The notes below the pieces were generated by a model that had not been told where the DNA came from, did not search any database, and saw only the letters and a list, made by a program, of their open reading frames with translations. Positions 1 through 9,114 of a stretch of DNA of 64,000 nucleotides are shown piece by piece. A program made the translations under genes and the position numbers. The stretch is from Prochlorococcus sp. AG-436-O11 (GTDB lineage Bacteria; Cyanobacteriota; Cyanobacteriia; PCC-6307; Cyanobiaceae). The stretch's first letter is position 1. Each line of letters starts with the position of its first letter. The stretch is taken from the NCBI GenBank assembly GCA_003212535.1, contig QCPO01000001.1, forward strand, positions 124,001 through 188,000. The letters are read 5' to 3'.

Positions 1-574
1 ACTCATCGTGGTTATTCAAAGTTTCTCTTATTTTTTTTTCAATTCTTTTCCTTAATTGGAATAATAGCCTCTCAATATCCTGATTATCTTTTTTATCTAT
101 GTATAAAATCCACTGACTTATCAATGGAGCATTTGCCTTGGCTAAAGGGCCTAAGATTTCATTGTTAACAGGTACAGTTCTCCAAAATGTTTTTTTGACT
201 CTTAATTTTTCTGCTTCATCGTCACATATTGATTTACATTCTTCAATTTTCTCTTTTCTGTTAGGCATGAAAACCATGCCTAAACCTCTATCAAAATCTT
301 GTTTATTCTTTAGATTCATTTCTTCATCTAAGTATTGCCATGGAATTGAACATAAAATCCCTGCTCCATCTCCCGAGTCACTATCTCCTCCACAACCTCC
401 TCTATGCTCCATGCAGTTAAGACCCTTCAGGGATTGTTTAAGTATCCAGTTGCTTTCTATCCCTTTAATATTTGCTATGAAACCTACTCCACAAGCATCT
501 TTCTCACCAATTATTCCATTGGGGGAGTAACTATCTTGATATGGCCCAACGATTCTTTTGATACTCTCTCCCAT
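1..574 (-). CDS. gltB: Glutamate synthase large subunit, N-terminal part (runs off the window)
   Basis: This is the 5' part of a minus-strand gene cut by the window edge; the ATG is the complement of 572-574 and about 191 codons are present. The peptide begins MGESIKRIVGPYQDSY. Near residue 27 it has DACGVGF, where the cysteine is the expected catalytic nucleophile of the class II glutamine amidotransferase domain after propeptide removal. The class II glutamate synthase signature CMEHRGG...DSGDGAG follows. The enzyme transfers the glutamine amide to 2-oxoglutarate in the GS-GOGAT cycle. Cyanobacteria usually have the ferredoxin-dependent form (glsF), but the part that would separate it from the NADPH form lies outside the window. 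It is divergent from the ribosomal protein cluster; I saw no clear NtcA box in the 197-bp gap. Confidence 0.93.
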   Translation of the reverse strand, partial: MGESIKRIVGPYQDSYSPNGIIGEKDACGVGFIANIKGIESNWILKQSLKGLNCMEHRGGCGGDSDSGDGAGILCSIPWQYLDEEMNLKNKQDFDRGLGMVFMPNRKEKIEECKSICDDEAEKLRVKKTFWRTVPVNNEILGPLAKANAPLISQWILYIDKKDNQDIERLLFQLRKRIEKKIRETLNNHDE

Positions 575-771
575 AGATTATTTAACTAAATTTTGAATAT
601 TTACTTATTTCTATTATAAAAATAAATATCCAACTAAATCTAAAAATAATGAATAATTACTAAACAATTTTTAATTAAAAACTTTTACAAAAAAATATCA
701 TAAAAAACTTTTAGTTGGTGCTCTTAAAAGGTTATGATAGTAGATATTTAATTTTATTTATACAATCATAG
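575..771. promoter_or_regulatory. Divergent gltB/rpsL intergenic region with rpsL -10 candidate
   Basis: AT-rich 197-bp gap between divergent gltB and rpsL. A TATGAT hexamer at 733-738, 33 bases before the rpsL ATG, is a good sigma70-type -10 element on the plus strand. The expected -35 position (about 709-714) is only T-rich, as is common in Prochlorococcus. No GTA-N8-TAC motif was noticed for gltB. Confidence 0.45.
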
Positions 772-1146
772 ATGCCAACTATTTCCCAATTAATTGGTTC
801 AGAAAGAAAACGTCTGACAAGAAAAACAAAATCTCCTGCTCTTAAATCTTGCCCTGAAAGAAGAGGAGTATGTACAAGGGTTTATACCTCAACACCTAAA
901 AAACCTAATTCAGCTTTAAGAAAAGTTGCAAGGGTAAGATTAACTTCGGGTTTTGAGGTTACTGCTTATATTCCTGGAATTGGTCATAATTTACAAGAAC
1001 ATTCTGTTGTACTTCTAAGGGGTGGAAGAGTAAAAGATTTACCTGGAGTTAGATATCATATAATTAGAGGAACTTTAGATACTGCAGGAGTCAAAGATAG
1101 GCGTCAGTCTAGATCTAAATATGGAGCCAAAGCTCCAAAAGATTAA
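772..1146 (+). CDS. rpsL: 30S ribosomal protein S12
   Basis: 124 residues, the normal S12 length. S12 lies at the decoding centre of the small subunit and helps control tRNA selection. The conserved [11 protein letters not shown] block lies at residues 41-51, with the lysine of classic streptomycin-resistance mutations at about 43. KDLPGVRY puts the usually methylthiolated aspartate at 89. It is the first gene of rpsL-rpsG-fusA-tuf-rpsJ, the cyanobacterial version of the str operon with rpsJ attached. The ATG at 772 follows a candidate -10 element by about 33 bases. Confidence 0.98.
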   Translation: MPTISQLIGSERKRLTRKTKSPALKSCPERRGVCTRVYTSTPKKPNSALRKVARVRLTSGFEVTAYIPGIGHNLQEHSVVLLRGGRVKDLPGVRYHIIRGTLDTAGVKDRRQSRSKYGAKAPKD

Positions 1147-1171
1147 TTTGTAAACAACACTTTTAAAAAAC

Positions 1172-1642
1172 ATGTCACGTCGTAACGCAGCAGTAAAAAG
1201 ACCAGTTCTTCCGGATCCTCAGTTTAATAGTCGTCTTGCCTCAATGATGATTTCTAGGCTTATGAAACATGGCAAAAAATCCACTGCGCAAAAAATATTA
1301 TCTGATGCTTTTTCTTTAATAAGTGAGAGGACAGGTGCTGATGCTGTTGAATTATTTGAAACCGCTGTTAAGAATGCAACTCCTCTTGTTGAAGTAAGAG
1401 CAAGAAGAGTTGGTGGCGCAACTTATCAAGTACCCATGGAAGTCCGTCAAGAAAGAGGAACAGCTATGGCTTTAAGGTGGCTTGTTACATTTTCTCGTGC
1501 GAGGAATGGAAAAAGCATGTCACAAAAATTAGCTGGGGAATTAATGGATGCCGCCAATGAAACTGGTAGTGCGGTTAAAAAAAGGGAGGATACTCATAAA
1601 ATGGCAGAGGCTAATAAAGCTTTTGCTCATTACAGATATTAA
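1172..1642 (+). CDS. rpsG: 30S ribosomal protein S7
   Basis: 156 residues, full length for bacterial S7, which nucleates assembly of the 30S head domain and contacts the E site. Starts [16 protein letters not shown] and carries the family blocks [12 protein letters not shown] and RAMALRWL-like (TAMALRWLV). It sits 25 bases after rpsL and 99 bases before fusA. In many bacteria S7 represses its own operon translationally; no specific site for that is evident here. Confidence 0.98.
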   Translation: MSRRNAAVKRPVLPDPQFNSRLASMMISRLMKHGKKSTAQKILSDAFSLISERTGADAVELFETAVKNATPLVEVRARRVGGATYQVPMEVRQERGTAMALRWLVTFSRARNGKSMSQKLAGELMDAANETGSAVKKREDTHKMAEANKAFAHYRY

Positions 1643-1682
1643 TTTCGTCAAAAAGGTACTTAATTAGTTTATTATTAGAAAA

Positions 1683-1701
1683 GTTTACTTTTAATGTAAA
1701 C
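1683..1701 (+). other. Small hairpin in the rpsG-fusA gap
   Basis: Perfect 6-bp inverted repeat GTTTAC (1683-1688) and GTAAAC (1696-1701) with a 7-base loop, 41 bases after rpsG, followed by AT-rich sequence. It could weakly stabilise or attenuate the rpsG 3' end. It is too short to call a terminator, and fusA follows on the same strand. Confidence 0.3.
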
Positions 1702-1741
1702 ATTATTTATTTGTAAATCATTACTATTTGGAGCTTTAAAA

Positions 1742-3817
1742 TTGGCACGCGACTTTCCCCTACAACGAGTAAGGAACATAGGTATAGCCGCTCATATTGA
1801 TGCAGGGAAGACAACTACAACTGAACGAATTTTATTTTATTCAGGTGTTGTTCATAAAATTGGAGAAGTTCATGATGGTGCTGCAGTAACAGATTGGATG
1901 GATCAAGAAAGAGAGAGAGGAATTACTATTACTGCTGCTGCAATATCTACAAGTTGGCAGGATCATAGAATTAATATAATAGACACTCCTGGACACGTTG
2001 ATTTTACAATTGAAGTTGAAAGGTCAATGAGAGTTTTGGATGGCGTTATAGCTGTATTTTGTGCAGTAGGTGGAGTTCAACCGCAATCGGAAACAGTTTG
2101 GCGTCAAGCTGATAGGTATTCTGTTCCAAGAATGGTATTCGTAAATAAGATGGATAGAACTGGAGCAGACTTCTTGAAAGTTAATCAGCAAATCAAAGAT
2201 CGTCTTAAGGCTAATGCACTACCTATTCAGCTTCCTATTGGAGCAGAAGGTGATCTCTCAGGTATTATCGATTTAGTAGGTAACAAAGCTTATTTATACA
2301 AAAATGATTTAGGTACTGATATTGAAGAGGCTCCTATTCCTTCTGAAATGCAGAAAGAAGCTTCAGAATGGCGCAATCAATTGATGGAAAGCATTGCAGA
2401 GAATGATGAGGAATTAATAGAAATATTCCTTGAAACAGGAGAGCTATCTGAAGAACAACTGAAGAAGGGTATTAGGGAAGGAGTTTTAAAACATGGATTG
2501 GTTCCTGTTTTATGTGGTTCTGCTTTTAAAAATAAAGGTGTTCAACTAGTATTGGATGCTGTGGTTGATTACTTGCCAGCTCCAGTTGACGTAAAGCCAA
2601 TACAAGGTGTCTTACCAAGTGGAAAGGAGGATCTTAGGCCCTCCGACGATAAAGCTCCTTTCAGCGCACTAGCCTTTAAGGTAATGTCAGACCCCTATGG
2701 AAAACTAACTTTCGTAAGGATGTATTCAGGTGTTCTATCAAAGGGTAGTTACGTTATGAATTCTACAAAAGACGCTAAAGAAAGAATTTCCAGATTGGTT
2801 ATACTCAAGGCTGACGAAAGAGAAGAAGTTGATGAGTTAAGAGCTGGAGATTTAGGGGCAGTTTTGGGTCTAAAGAATACGACTACAGGTGATACTTTAT
2901 GTAATACTGAAGACCCCATAGTTCTGGAGACTTTGTTTATCCCTGAGCCAGTTATTTCTGTGGCTGTTGAGCCAAAAACTAAAGGTGATATGGAAAAATT
3001 ATCCAAGGCCTTAACAGCTTTATCAGAGGAAGATCCAACATTTAGAGTTAGTACTGATCCAGAGACAAATCAGACTGTTATCGCAGGTATGGGTGAATTA
3101 CATTTGGAAATACTTGTTGATAGAATGTTAAGAGAATTTAAGGTCGAAGCAAATATTGGAGCTCCTCAGGTTTCTTACAGAGAGACCATACGAACTAGTT
3201 CTACTGGGGAAGGTAAATATGCAAGGCAAACTGGAGGAAAAGGTCAATATGGTCATGTGATAATCGAAATGGAACCTGCTGAAGTTGGGAAAGGCTTTGA
3301 ATTCGTTAACAAAATTGTTGGCGGAGCTGTTCCAAAAGAGTATATTGGACCTGCATCAAATGGGATGAAGGAAACATGCGAATCTGGTGTTCTTGCCGGT
3401 TATCCACTGATTGATGTAAAAGTAACACTAGTCGATGGTTCGTTCCACGATGTAGACTCATCTGAAATGGCCTTCAAAATAGCAGGTTCCATGGCTTTTA
3501 AAGATGGGGTTAAAAAATGCAACCCTGTCCTATTAGAGCCTATGATGAAAGTTGAGGTCGAAAGTCCTGACGACTTTCTTGGATCTGTCATCGGCGACCT
3601 CTCCTCTAGGAGAGGTCAAGTCGAAGGACAATCTGTTGATGATGGATTGTCCAAGGTGCAGGCTAAAGTGCCCTTAGCCGAAATGTTCGGTTATGCCACT
3701 CAACTCCGATCAATGACTCAAGGTCGGGGTATATTTTCAATGGAGTTCGCAAATTACGAGGAAGTTCCTCGTAATGTGGCGGAAGCCATCATTTCCAAGA
3801 ATCAGGGCAATTCCTGA
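1742..3817 (+). CDS. fusA: Elongation factor G
   Basis: 691 residues, typical for EF-G, the GTPase that drives ribosomal translocation and, with RRF, subunit recycling. The P-loop [12 protein letters not shown] lies at residues 17-28. Further on are DTPGHVDFT (switch II) and NKMD (guanine specificity), then domains II-V with GGKGQYGHV and EYIGP blocks. Translation appears to start at TTG 1742, because the conserved [16 protein letters not shown]-terminus begins there and no nearby ATG gives a better start. It lies between rpsG and tuf, as in str operons. Confidence 0.97.
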   Translation: MARDFPLQRVRNIGIAAHIDAGKTTTTERILFYSGVVHKIGEVHDGAAVTDWMDQERERGITITAAAISTSWQDHRINIIDTPGHVDFTIEVERSMRVLDGVIAVFCAVGGVQPQSETVWRQADRYSVPRMVFVNKMDRTGADFLKVNQQIKDRLKANALPIQLPIGAEGDLSGIIDLVGNKAYLYKNDLGTDIEEAPIPSEMQKEASEWRNQLMESIAENDEELIEIFLETGELSEEQLKKGIREGVLKHGLVPVLCGSAFKNKGVQLVLDAVVDYLPAPVDVKPIQGVLPSGKEDLRPSDDKAPFSALAFKVMSDPYGKLTFVRMYSGVLSKGSYVMNSTKDAKERISRLVILKADEREEVDELRAGDLGAVLGLKNTTTGDTLCNTEDPIVLETLFIPEPVISVAVEPKTKGDMEKLSKALTALSEEDPTFRVSTDPETNQTVIAGMGELHLEILVDRMLREFKVEANIGAPQVSYRETIRTSSTGEGKYARQTGGKGQYGHVIIEMEPAEVGKGFEFVNKIVGGAVPKEYIGPASNGMKETCESGVLAGYPLIDVKVTLVDGSFHDVDSSEMAFKIAGSMAFKDGVKKCNPVLLEPMMKVEVESPDDFLGSVIGDLSSRRGQVEGQSVDDGLSKVQAKVPLAEMFGYATQLRSMTQGRGIFSMEFANYEEVPRNVAEAIISKNQGNS

Positions 3818-3862
3818 TCTCTAAACTATAAACAACCTTAAACCCTCGATTCTTTAATACAA

Positions 3863-5062
3863 ATGGCTCGCGAGAAGTTCGAAAGAAACAAACCACATGT
3901 CAACATTGGTACTATTGGTCATGTTGATCATGGGAAAACAACCCTTACAGCTGCTATTACAAATGTTCTAGCTAAAAAAGGTCAAGCACAAGCTCAAGAT
4001 TATGGAGACATAGATGGTGCTCCAGAAGAAAGAGAACGTGGCATAACAATTAATACTGCGCACGTTGAATATGAAACTGAAGGCAGACATTATGCCCATG
4101 TTGACTGCCCAGGCCATGCTGATTATGTAAAAAATATGATCACTGGTGCAGCTCAAATGGATGGTGCAATTTTGGTTTGTGCTGCAACAGATGGTCCTAT
4201 GGCTCAAACAAAAGAGCATATTCTTTTAGCTAAACAAGTTGGTGTACCAGCATTAGTAGTCGCTTTGAATAAATGTGACATGGTTGATGATGAAGAAATT
4301 ATTGAACTTGTTGAAATGGAAATTAGAGAACTTCTAGATAGTTATGATTTCCCAGGTGATGATATACCTATCGTGCAAGTGTCAGGTTTAAAAGCTTTAG
4401 AAGGAGATTCTACTTGGGAATCAAAAATTGAAGAACTAATGAAGGCTGTTGACGAGAGTATCCCTGAACCAGAAAGAGAAGTTGATAAGCCATTTTTGAT
4501 GGCTGTTGAAGACGTATTCTCAATTACAGGTAGAGGAACAGTTGCTACAGGTAGAATTGAGAGAGGTAAAGTCTTAAAAGGAGAGGAAGTTGAAATTGTT
4601 GGTATTAGGGAAACAAGATTAACTACTGTTACTGGGGTAGAAATGTTCCGTAAGATGCTTGATGAAGGAATGGCAGGCGATAATGTTGGCCTACTCTTAA
4701 GAGGCGTTGAAAAAGAAGATATTGAAAGAGGAATGGTGCTTGTAAAGAAAGGATCAATTACTCCTCATACAAAATTTGAAGGAGAAGTGTATGTTCTTAA
4801 AAAAGAAGAAGGTGGCAGACACACGCCTTTCTTTGCAGGATATAGACCACAATTCTATATTAGAACAACTGATGTAACAGGCCAAATCACAGCATTTACT
4901 TCTGATGATGGATCTAATGTTGAGATGGTTATGCCTGGAGATAGAATTAAAATGACTGGTGAATTAATTTGTCCAGTAGCTATTGAACAGGGAATGCGCT
5001 TTGCTATTCGTGAAGGCGGACGCACTATTGGTGCTGGTGTTGTTTCTAAAATAATTCAATAA
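3863..5062 (+). CDS. tuf: Elongation factor Tu
   Basis: 399 residues, full length. EF-Tu delivers aminoacyl-tRNA to the ribosome as a GTP complex. P-loop GHVDHGKT is at 19-26, DCPGHADY near 81-88 and NKCD near 136. The C-terminal beta-barrel block [16 protein letters not shown] is intact. The ATG lies 45 bases after fusA. The 3' flank carries two overlapping alternative stem-loops before rpsJ, which may set tuf mRNA levels apart from rpsJ. Codon use looks more conservative than in the surroundings, as expected for a very highly expressed gene, but this was not computed. Confidence 0.98.
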   Translation: MAREKFERNKPHVNIGTIGHVDHGKTTLTAAITNVLAKKGQAQAQDYGDIDGAPEERERGITINTAHVEYETEGRHYAHVDCPGHADYVKNMITGAAQMDGAILVCAATDGPMAQTKEHILLAKQVGVPALVVALNKCDMVDDEEIIELVEMEIRELLDSYDFPGDDIPIVQVSGLKALEGDSTWESKIEELMKAVDESIPEPEREVDKPFLMAVEDVFSITGRGTVATGRIERGKVLKGEEVEIVGIRETRLTTVTGVEMFRKMLDEGMAGDNVGLLLRGVEKEDIERGMVLVKKGSITPHTKFEGEVYVLKKEEGGRHTPFFAGYRPQFYIRTTDVTGQITAFTSDDGSNVEMVMPGDRIKMTGELICPVAIEQGMRFAIREGGRTIGAGVVSKIIQ

Positions 5063-5081
5063 TTTCTATTTTTTAGAAGTT

Positions 5082-5137
5082 ACCCTCAATCACCTAAAAT
5101 AAACAAATTGATTAGGGTTGTTTTAATTAACAACCCT
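5082..5137 (+). terminator. Two mutually exclusive hairpins between tuf and rpsJ
   Basis: Hairpin A is a perfect 9-bp stem, AGGGTTGTT (5114-5122) with AACAACCCT (5129-5137), and a 6-base loop. Hairpin B pairs ACCCTCAATCA (5082-5092) with TGATTAGGGT (5109-5118) and one bulged C. Both use the AGGGT at 5114-5118, so only one can form at a time. A has no clean U-tract behind it, so it may be a weak terminator, an RNase-blocking 3' structure or an attenuator rather than a standard intrinsic terminator. Confidence 0.5.
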
Positions 5138-5161
5138 TCTACTAGAAGTTAATTTGAAATT

Positions 5162-5482
5162 ATGACTGCATCTATTGCACAACAAAAAATACGAATAAGG
5201 CTTAAAGCATTTGATAGAAGAATGCTTGATTTATCTTGTGACAAAATAATACAAACAGCTGATACAACATCTGCCTCAGCTATTGGCCCTATTCCCCTAC
5301 CAACAAAAAGAAAAATTTATTGTGTTCTAAGATCTCCACATGTAGATAAAGATTCTAGAGAGCATTTTGAAACAAGAACGCATAGAAGAATAATTGATAT
5401 TTATAGCCCATCTGCTAAAACTATTGATGCATTAATGAAGTTAGATCTTCCTAGTGGTGTCGATATAGAAGTTAAACTTTAA
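5162..5482 (+). CDS. rpsJ: 30S ribosomal protein S10
   Basis: 106 residues with the S10/NusE signature [21 protein letters not shown]10 is a 30S head protein and also, as NusE, a partner of NusB in antitermination. ATG at 5162 gives [18 protein letters not shown], the standard N-terminus. In many bacteria rpsJ heads the S10 operon; here it follows tuf, the usual cyanobacterial arrangement. It is separated from tuf by 99 bases holding the competing hairpins. Confidence 0.97.
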   Translation: MTASIAQQKIRIRLKAFDRRMLDLSCDKIIQTADTTSASAIGPIPLPTKRKIYCVLRSPHVDKDSREHFETRTHRRIIDIYSPSAKTIDALMKLDLPSGVDIEVKL

Positions 5483-5539
5483 GAAAGCCCGAAATGGACT
5501 TTAATTTACTAGTATAAATTTGTAATAAACGAGGTTTAA

Positions 5540-6196
5540 ATGGGAGAGCTCTCAGTAAGGGAATTACCTTTATTTCCTTTGCCAGAGGTAGTTCTTTTCC
5601 CTCAAGAAGTGTTGCCTTTACATATCTTCGAATCAAGATACAGAATAATGTTGAAATCTGTACTTGAAATGGATTCTATGTTCGGAGTTATTAAATGGGA
5701 TCCGAATACTAAAAGTATGGCAAATGTAGGTTGTTGTGCCCAAATAATAAAACACCAAACAGCAGAAGATGGAAGAAGTAATATTATTACCCTTGGTCAA
5801 CAAAGATTTCAAATTTTAGAAATTATTCGTTCAACTCCATATTGCTCAGCAATGGTGAGTTGGATTAATGACGAAAATGTTGAAAATTTTCAGAAGTTAG
5901 ATGCTTTAAAGGATTCTGTTACTGAAGCACTGAGTGATGTTGTCAAATTAACAAGCAAATTGACAAATTCAAAAAAAAATCTTCCTGATAAGTTACCTAA
6001 TAACGCAATGGAATTATCATTTTGGATAGGTTCTCATCTAGGAGGACCTGTCGCGGAAGAGCAGCAAAGACTTTTAGAAGAGAGAAATACTTATAAACGT
6101 TTACAAAGGGAGTTTGAAATGCTAGACCATACTAGAAAACAGCTAGCAGCTAGAACAGCCTTGAAAGAGAGTTTACCTGATATAAAAGAAAATTAA
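5540..6196 (+). CDS. Lon substrate-binding-domain protein without protease or ATPase domain
   Basis: 218 residues resembling only the N-terminal domain of Lon/La protease (LON_substr_bdg). It has LPLFPLPEVVLFPQEVLPLHIFESRYR near residues 9-35 and the family pattern ...NIITLGQQRFQI at about 80-92. No AAA+ or Ser-Lys protease domain follows. Such stand-alone proteins are common in cyanobacteria and their role is not settled; substrate binding or adaptor activity is inferred. The C-terminal part is charged and helical. The next gene starts directly after its stop codon, so the two are probably co-translated. Confidence 0.85.
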   Translation: MGELSVRELPLFPLPEVVLFPQEVLPLHIFESRYRIMLKSVLEMDSMFGVIKWDPNTKSMANVGCCAQIIKHQTAEDGRSNIITLGQQRFQILEIIRSTPYCSAMVSWINDENVENFQKLDALKDSVTEALSDVVKLTSKLTNSKKNLPDKLPNNAMELSFWIGSHLGGPVAEEQQRLLEERNTYKRLQREFEMLDHTRKQLAARTALKESLPDIKEN

Positions 6197-7129
6197 ATGT
6201 CGTCATTTTTAGTACCAATTATATTTTTATTATTGATTTTTTTCTCTTTAATAATTTGGAGAATTAATACTAGAAAATTTATTTCTTCTGGAACTGTGGC
6301 ATCGGCATATGATTCATGGACTCAGGATAAACTACTTGAGAGGTTGTGGGGTGAACATATACATTTGGGTTTCTATCCCCCAGATCAGAAGAATATTGAT
6401 TTTAGACATGCTAAAGTAAATTTCGTTCATGAGTTAGTTCGTTGGAGTGGTTTAGATAGATTGCCAAGAGGTTCTCGGATACTTGATGTCGGCTGTGGAA
6501 TTGGAGGAAGTTCAAGGATTCTTGCAAAGTATTATGGATTTAATGTAACAGGGATAACCATTAGTCCTGCTCAAGTTAAAAGGGCAATAGAACTTACTCC
6601 TGATGAACTTAATTGCAACTTTCAAGTTATGGATGCTTTGGATTTGAAATTTGAAGATGGAGTATTTGATGGTATTTGGAGTGTTGAAGCAGGAGCCCAT
6701 ATGAACGATAAAACTAAGTTCGCTGATGAAATGTTGAGAACTTTAAGGCCTGGTGGATATATGGCATTAGCTGATTGGAACTCAAGAGATTTAAAAACTC
6801 ATCCCCCATCTTTTTGTGAACAAATTATCCTAAACCAATTACTCGAACAGTGGGTTCATCCTAATTTTATTAGTATTAATGAATTTGTGAATATTCTTCA
6901 ACATAATAAAAATAGTTCAGGTCAAGTTATTTCTGAAAATTGGAATTCCTATACTAATCCATCTTGGTTCGAATCTATTATTGAGGGATTCAGAAGACCT
7001 AGTGCAATTTTAACCCTTGGTCCTCTAGCAATAGTAAAGTCCTTCAGAGAGATTCCTACAATACTTCTTATGAATTGGTCCTTTAGAAAAGGTTTAATGG
7101 AATTTGGAGTTTATAAATGTAGAGGCTAA
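6197..7129 (+). CDS. MPBQ/MSBQ-type quinol methyltransferase (tocopherol methyltransferase family)
   Basis: 310 residues. An N-terminal hydrophobic segment (about 4-21) probably anchors it to a membrane. It is followed by YDSWT, WGEHIHLGFY and a SAM-binding motif I, ILDVGCGIGGSSR (about 95-107). The overall pattern, including ILAKYYGFNVTGITISP, VWSVEAGAHM-like (IWSVEAGAHM) and the PTILLM ending, strongly recalls Synechocystis Sll0418. That enzyme is the 2-methyl-6-phytyl/solanesyl-benzoquinol methyltransferase of prenylquinone synthesis. Annotations as gamma-tocopherol methyltransferase are common for this family. The precise substrate here is inferred. It abuts the Lon-domain gene upstream and converges on pheA with one base between stops. 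Confidence 0.85.
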   Translation: MSSFLVPIIFLLLIFFSLIIWRINTRKFISSGTVASAYDSWTQDKLLERLWGEHIHLGFYPPDQKNIDFRHAKVNFVHELVRWSGLDRLPRGSRILDVGCGIGGSSRILAKYYGFNVTGITISPAQVKRAIELTPDELNCNFQVMDALDLKFEDGVFDGIWSVEAGAHMNDKTKFADEMLRTLRPGGYMALADWNSRDLKTHPPSFCEQIILNQLLEQWVHPNFISINEFVNILQHNKNSSGQVISENWNSYTNPSWFESIIEGFRRPSAILTLGPLAIVKSFREIPTILLMNWSFRKGLMEFGVYKCRG

Positions 7130-7130
7130 G

Positions 7131-7976
7131 TTAATCTAAATCAATTTTGTGAGAATAATAACAACCGAAATCTATGAAATGTTCACATAAAGGTTTTATG
7201 TGTTTCTTCAATTCTTCAATGCCCTCCATATTTTTTTGATTCTTTATCTCTAAATCAACGTAGATTATATATTCTCCTAATTCTCTTTTAGAAGGCCTTG
7301 ATTCTATTTTGCTCATATTGAATCCAAAATCTGCAATATAATTTAAAGCTTTAAGTAAAGCTCCAGGTTGATTAGAGAGCAATGAGAAAGCGAAACTGGC
7401 AATATTGACTGAAGAAGAAATAGATTCCTTACTCAATAAGACAAATCGTGTGCAATTACCTGGGACATCATTAATAGGGAAAGCTAATTCTTTTAGTCCC
7501 TTTATTTCTATTAATGATTTGGATCCAATTGCGGCTCTAAATGTACTACCTTTTATCATATTTACAGCTTCTGATGTTGAATTTGTGGGAAGAGTGATTG
7601 CGTCTGGAAGATTTTCAGATAACCATTCGGAGCATTGAGCTAAGGCTTGAGGATGAGACAATACTTCTGATATTCCTGAGATCTCTCCATTACTTATCAA
7701 TGCATGTTTTATTGGCAATACAATTGCTTTGTTGATATTAATATCAGGAAATTTCCAAAGTGAGTCTAAAGTTGCTGTAACTCCCCCTTCTACAGAATTT
7801 TCTATAGGTACTACTGCCGCATCACAATTGTTGTAGGCTAATGATTTAATAACCGAAGTTAGCCCATTACATGGTACAAATATAGGAGTCTGAAAACTGG
7901 CAAGCTTTGATAAAATATGAGCTGCTTTTTCTGCGTATGTCCCTTTAGGACCTAAATATGCAACTTGTTTGCGCAT
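7131..7976 (-). CDS. pheA: Prephenate dehydratase
   Basis: 281 residues on minus. Converts prephenate to phenylpyruvate for phenylalanine synthesis. It begins MRKQVAYLGPKGTYAEKAAH. It has NCDAAVVPIENSVEGGVTATLD and the catalytic TRF triplet in NCTRFVLL, then a C-terminal ACT domain with QPGALLKAL and the ESRPSKRELGEY phenylalanine-binding block. There is no fused chorismate mutase domain, as expected for cyanobacteria; the ACT domain suggests feedback inhibition by phenylalanine. It stands alone between convergent and divergent neighbours. Confidence 0.95.
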   Translation of the reverse strand: MRKQVAYLGPKGTYAEKAAHILSKLASFQTPIFVPCNGLTSVIKSLAYNNCDAAVVPIENSVEGGVTATLDSLWKFPDININKAIVLPIKHALISNGEISGISEVLSHPQALAQCSEWLSENLPDAITLPTNSTSEAVNMIKGSTFRAAIGSKSLIEIKGLKELAFPINDVPGNCTRFVLLSKESISSSVNIASFAFSLLSNQPGALLKALNYIADFGFNMSKIESRPSKRELGEYIIYVDLEIKNQKNMEGIEELKKHIKPLCEHFIDFGCYYSHKIDLD

Positions 7977-8028
7977 GATTAATTGTAAGAAAAAAAGAGA
8001 TCAAATAAGCATTGGAGGGATATAGAGA

Positions 8029-8547
8029 ATGCTATTGGCTTTTGATGCTAAACAGAAACTAAAGCTTTCTGTAACAAGTAATAAAGAATATCTTTCTAAC
8101 TATCTTTTGGAAGAAGAAAGAGTTGTTGGAGCAATGCTGGACTCCAGAAAATTAGTGCCTGAAGGGGAAGGTAAGTATAAGTATACAGTAACAAGTTTCA
8201 AGGTCTTTCAATTAGATATTAATCCTGTTGTATCAATTGGCGTAGAGAATAAAGATGGTGTTTTAACAATGAGCGCGCTTGATAGTAAATTAGACGGTTT
8301 AGGGATGATAGATGATTTTACACTCATTTTGAAAGCAAATTTACAAGCAACTGATAATGGATTAGAGGGAGAAGCACTGTTAGGAGTATCGGTAAGTCAA
8401 CCCCCTTTGTTGAAGCTAGTACCAAAGAAAATCTTGGAATCTACTGGTCATTCTGTTTTGAATGGGATCTTATTAGGGATAAAGGCGAGGGTTCAACAGC
8501 AATTAGTTAAAGATTTTTTAGATTGGTGTGAATCAAATCAGATTTGA
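8029..8547 (+). CDS. DUF1997 family protein
   Basis: 172 residues matching the cyanobacterial/plant DUF1997 family as I remember it: a beta-rich domain with [17 protein letters not shown] in the middle and a helical end ([21 protein letters not shown]). Function unknown; no signal peptide or membrane segment is seen. A GGAGGGAT purine run about 10 bases before the ATG at 8029 is an unusually strong Shine-Dalgarno for this genome. Its last 15 bases overlap the 3' end of rnhB on the other strand. Confidence 0.8.
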   Translation: MLLAFDAKQKLKLSVTSNKEYLSNYLLEEERVVGAMLDSRKLVPEGEGKYKYTVTSFKVFQLDINPVVSIGVENKDGVLTMSALDSKLDGLGMIDDFTLILKANLQATDNGLEGEALLGVSVSQPPLLKLVPKKILESTGHSVLNGILLGIKARVQQQLVKDFLDWCESNQI

Positions 8548-9114
8548 TTTTGTCAAGAAACTTTTCCTATGGAGATTCGTTATTCCATTTTCTTTGATAC
8601 TGCAAAAATGTTCTCTGGTTCCATATCCTTTATTTTTAAAAATCATATATCCGGGGTATTTTTTCTCTAATCTTTCCATAAGAATGTCACGATATACTTT
8701 TGCGATTATGCTTGCTGCCGCAATAGAAGTAAATTTGGCATCCCCTGAAACTATATTTCTTTGATTTCCCTCCCAAGGCCTAAACAATAATGGGCCATCA
8801 ATTAATAGTTCAGATGGTTTATCTCTTAATTTTTTTACAGCTCTAAGCATTGAAAGCTCAGTTGCAAATCTTATGCCAAATTTATCTATTTCTCTTACCG
8901 ATGATTGGCCTACGCCATAATCTGAAGATAGTTTAATTATATGAGGTACAAGAAATTTTCGTTTTTTTGGAGTTAATTTTTTACTATCCATTACACCTAA
9001 CTTTTTTAGAGTTAATCCATTTTGTTTTGTTATAAATACAGCTGCTGAGAAGACTGGTCCAAAAATTGCTCCTCGGCCCACTTCGTCAATTCCTATTTCA
9101 AATACTTTATTCAA
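8533..9114 (-). CDS. rnhB: Ribonuclease HII
   Basis: 193 residues. RNase HII cuts the RNA strand of RNA-DNA hybrids and initiates removal of single ribonucleotides from DNA. The N-terminal catalytic block [15 protein letters not shown] (about 7-21) holds the DEG-type acidic residues (Asp, Glu). SKKLTPKKR and LLIDGP follow, and [20 protein letters not shown] supplies the later Asp and substrate-binding residues. Its start overlaps the end of rne by 8 bases, so the two form one RNA-processing transcript. Its 3' end overlaps the DUF1997 gene tail to tail. Confidence 0.95.
   Translation of the reverse strand: MNKVFEIGIDEVGRGAIFGPVFSAAVFITKQNGLTLKKLGVMDSKKLTPKKRKFLVPHIIKLSSDYGVGQSSVREIDKFGIRFATELSMLRAVKKLRDKPSELLIDGPLLFRPWEGNQRNIVSGDAKFTSIAAASIIAKVYRDILMERLEKKYPGYMIFKNKGYGTREHFCSIKENGITNLHRKSFLTKSNLI

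Noticed and set aside
138..530. Plus-strand open frame of 130 codons over the gltB start
   Set aside because: Antisense shadow of a clear glutamate synthase N-terminus; no family pattern in this frame.
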